Of a stretch of 5,455 nt of DNA, positions 4,624 through 5,455 are shown piece by piece (position 1 is the first letter of the stretch; each line of letters starts with the position of its first letter). The stretch is taken from the NCBI GenBank assembly GCA_002506605.1, contig DAXX01000033.1, positions 5,089-10,543 on the forward strand. Reading direction: 5' to 3'. The notes below the pieces were generated by a model. That model made no database searches and had not been told where the DNA came from. It was given only the letters and a program-made list of their open reading frames with translations. Position numbers and translations under genes: made by a program. The DNA is from Thaumarchaeota archaeon UBA160. GTDB taxonomy: Archaea > Thermoproteota > Nitrososphaeria > Conexivisphaerales > UBA164.

Positions 4624-5445
4624 TCATAATTTATAGGGATTTAAATTGCTGAGCAGCTTTTTTGATATTTTATACGCTTCTTCATACCCTTTAGGGAGCG
4701 TATTGCTTTCATATGCATTTACAAGGTCTTTTAAAGTTATTATCTTTAGGTTGATGAGCTCTTTAATTTTTTCTTCTGAAAGGAAGTTTATAAAGGATGT
4801 CACTGGATAAGAACCCGTTCTTTCTATGAGCTTTTCAAGCCCGGAGCCTGGCGGATATTTCCATGCCACTATGCCCATGCCTTTGCAGTTGGAAAACATA
4901 ATGGCCTCTTCTGAAACCTTTGTATTGGTTATCAGGTTAGCTCTAGAAAAATTGTTCCCATAATCGTTTAGATCCAAGAGCCTCATGTAAGTGTACATAG
5001 CTTCTTTAAGCCCCGTATATATGCCAAACTGGTTGTGGTACTTCATTTCCGCAAACTCTTTTCCGTTTTGACCGCTGTACACAACGTCCAGTTCATGCAC
5101 AGCACATCTTCCTCTGTATACCTGTCTAACTTTAACGTCTTTTATGCCAATTTCAATAAGAATCTTTGCATAAAAATCCTCAAAGTTATATCCTGCAGGA
5201 CCAAGCTTCATCATGTCTTCTCTGAGTCCGAACTTTACAGCTGATTCGGGATAGCTTTTCCACATTTCTAACCTGATCTTAGAGAACAGATCTTCAGCTC
5301 TAACGGTTTCAGGCATGTCTTTAACTACAGATTTGATGATTGCAGCCCCTCTGTATGCATCTATGCAGCAAAGGAGGCTCTTTATCAATTTATCTTCTGA
5401 AAAGGCTTCAGTCCTTCCATCCCTTTTTATGACCCACTTTATCAT
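4624..5445 (-). CDS. ATP-cone domain fused to a PD-(D/E)XK (Mrr-like) nuclease
   Basis: This 273-residue two-domain protein starts with an ATP-cone (about 3-80): WVIKRDGRTEAFSEDKLIKSL is the signature nucleotide-binding entry known from NrdR and ribonucleotide reductases. Next comes a restriction-endonuclease-like fold (about 85-200). GYNFEDFYAKILIEIG (85-100) resembles the Mrr-type first helix. H117-E-L-D120 and E133-M-K135 give the D...ExK catalytic pattern, and the YHNQFG context after K135 is also typical. The C-terminus (about 213-268), with SEEKIKELINLKIITLKDL, looks helix-hairpin-helix-like and may bind DNA. All catalytic residues seem intact. The ATG at 5445 is the only good start, since an in-frame stop lies just upstream at 5451-5449; its promoter is outside the window. 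The likely role is DNA cleavage controlled by (d)ATP or another nucleotide, in repair or defence. The fusion architecture is known in prokaryotes, but its biology is unclear to me. Confidence 0.85.
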   Translation of the reverse strand: MIKWVIKRDGRTEAFSEDKLIKSLLCCIDAYRGAAIIKSVVKDMPETVRAEDLFSKIRLEMWKSYPESAVKFGLREDMMKLGPAGYNFEDFYAKILIEIGIKDVKVRQVYRGRCAVHELDVVYSGQNGKEFAEMKYHNQFGIYTGLKEAMYTYMRLLDLNDYGNNFSRANLITNTKVSEEAIMFSNCKGMGIVAWKYPPGSGLEKLIERTGSYPVTSFINFLSEEKIKELINLKIITLKDLVNAYESNTLPKGYEEAYKISKKLLSNLNPYKL

Positions 5446-5455
5446 TATCTATTCT

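Overview
The window reads as archaeal, most likely a Thermoplasmata-like archaeon (moderate to low confidence on the lineage). Start codons lie about 25-29 nt downstream of AT-rich TATA-like boxes with no Shine-Dalgarno motif, which suggests leaderless transcripts. The tRNA gene carries no encoded CCA. The small helix-turn-helix protein is of a type typical of archaea, and starts include TTG and GTG. I see no rRNA, no CRISPR array and no intact transposase.

Layout. Positions 1-102 hold the promoter of a B12-binding-domain radical SAM enzyme gene (103-1530, +). After a 102-nt gap comes a small SWIM zinc-finger protein (1633-1911, +), whose stop codon lies inside the tRNA-Thr(UGU) gene (1902-1975, +). 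The tRNA is followed by a T-rich possible terminator and a compact GC-rich block (about 1999-2062) that may be a relic of an IS200/IS605-type end. A small HTH regulator (2153-2500, -) converges on the tRNA. Positions 2501-3061 contain no convincing intact gene, but do contain copies of a TTAGCAAT motif, a 16-nt near-perfect direct repeat, one possible decayed ORF and several inverted repeats. A second, only distantly similar B12-binding radical SAM gene (3062-4618, +) follows. It converges, with a 5-nt gap, on an ATP-cone/PD-(D/E)XK nuclease fusion gene (4624-5445, -).

How they may work together. The two radical SAM proteins share the same architecture: an N-terminal B12-binding-like Rossmann domain, then a Cx3Cx2C [4Fe-4S]/SAM domain. 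Their substrates cannot be read from sequence. In archaea, relatives modify unactivated carbons, for example in membrane lipids, so a lipid or cofactor role is a guess. The HTH regulator is divergent from the second radical SAM gene, and the shared TTAGCAAT motif suggests it may regulate itself and possibly that gene. The SWIM protein and tRNA-Thr are physically interlocked. The nuclease probably acts on DNA under nucleotide control, as a repair or defence factor. Nothing in the window proves a single integrated system.
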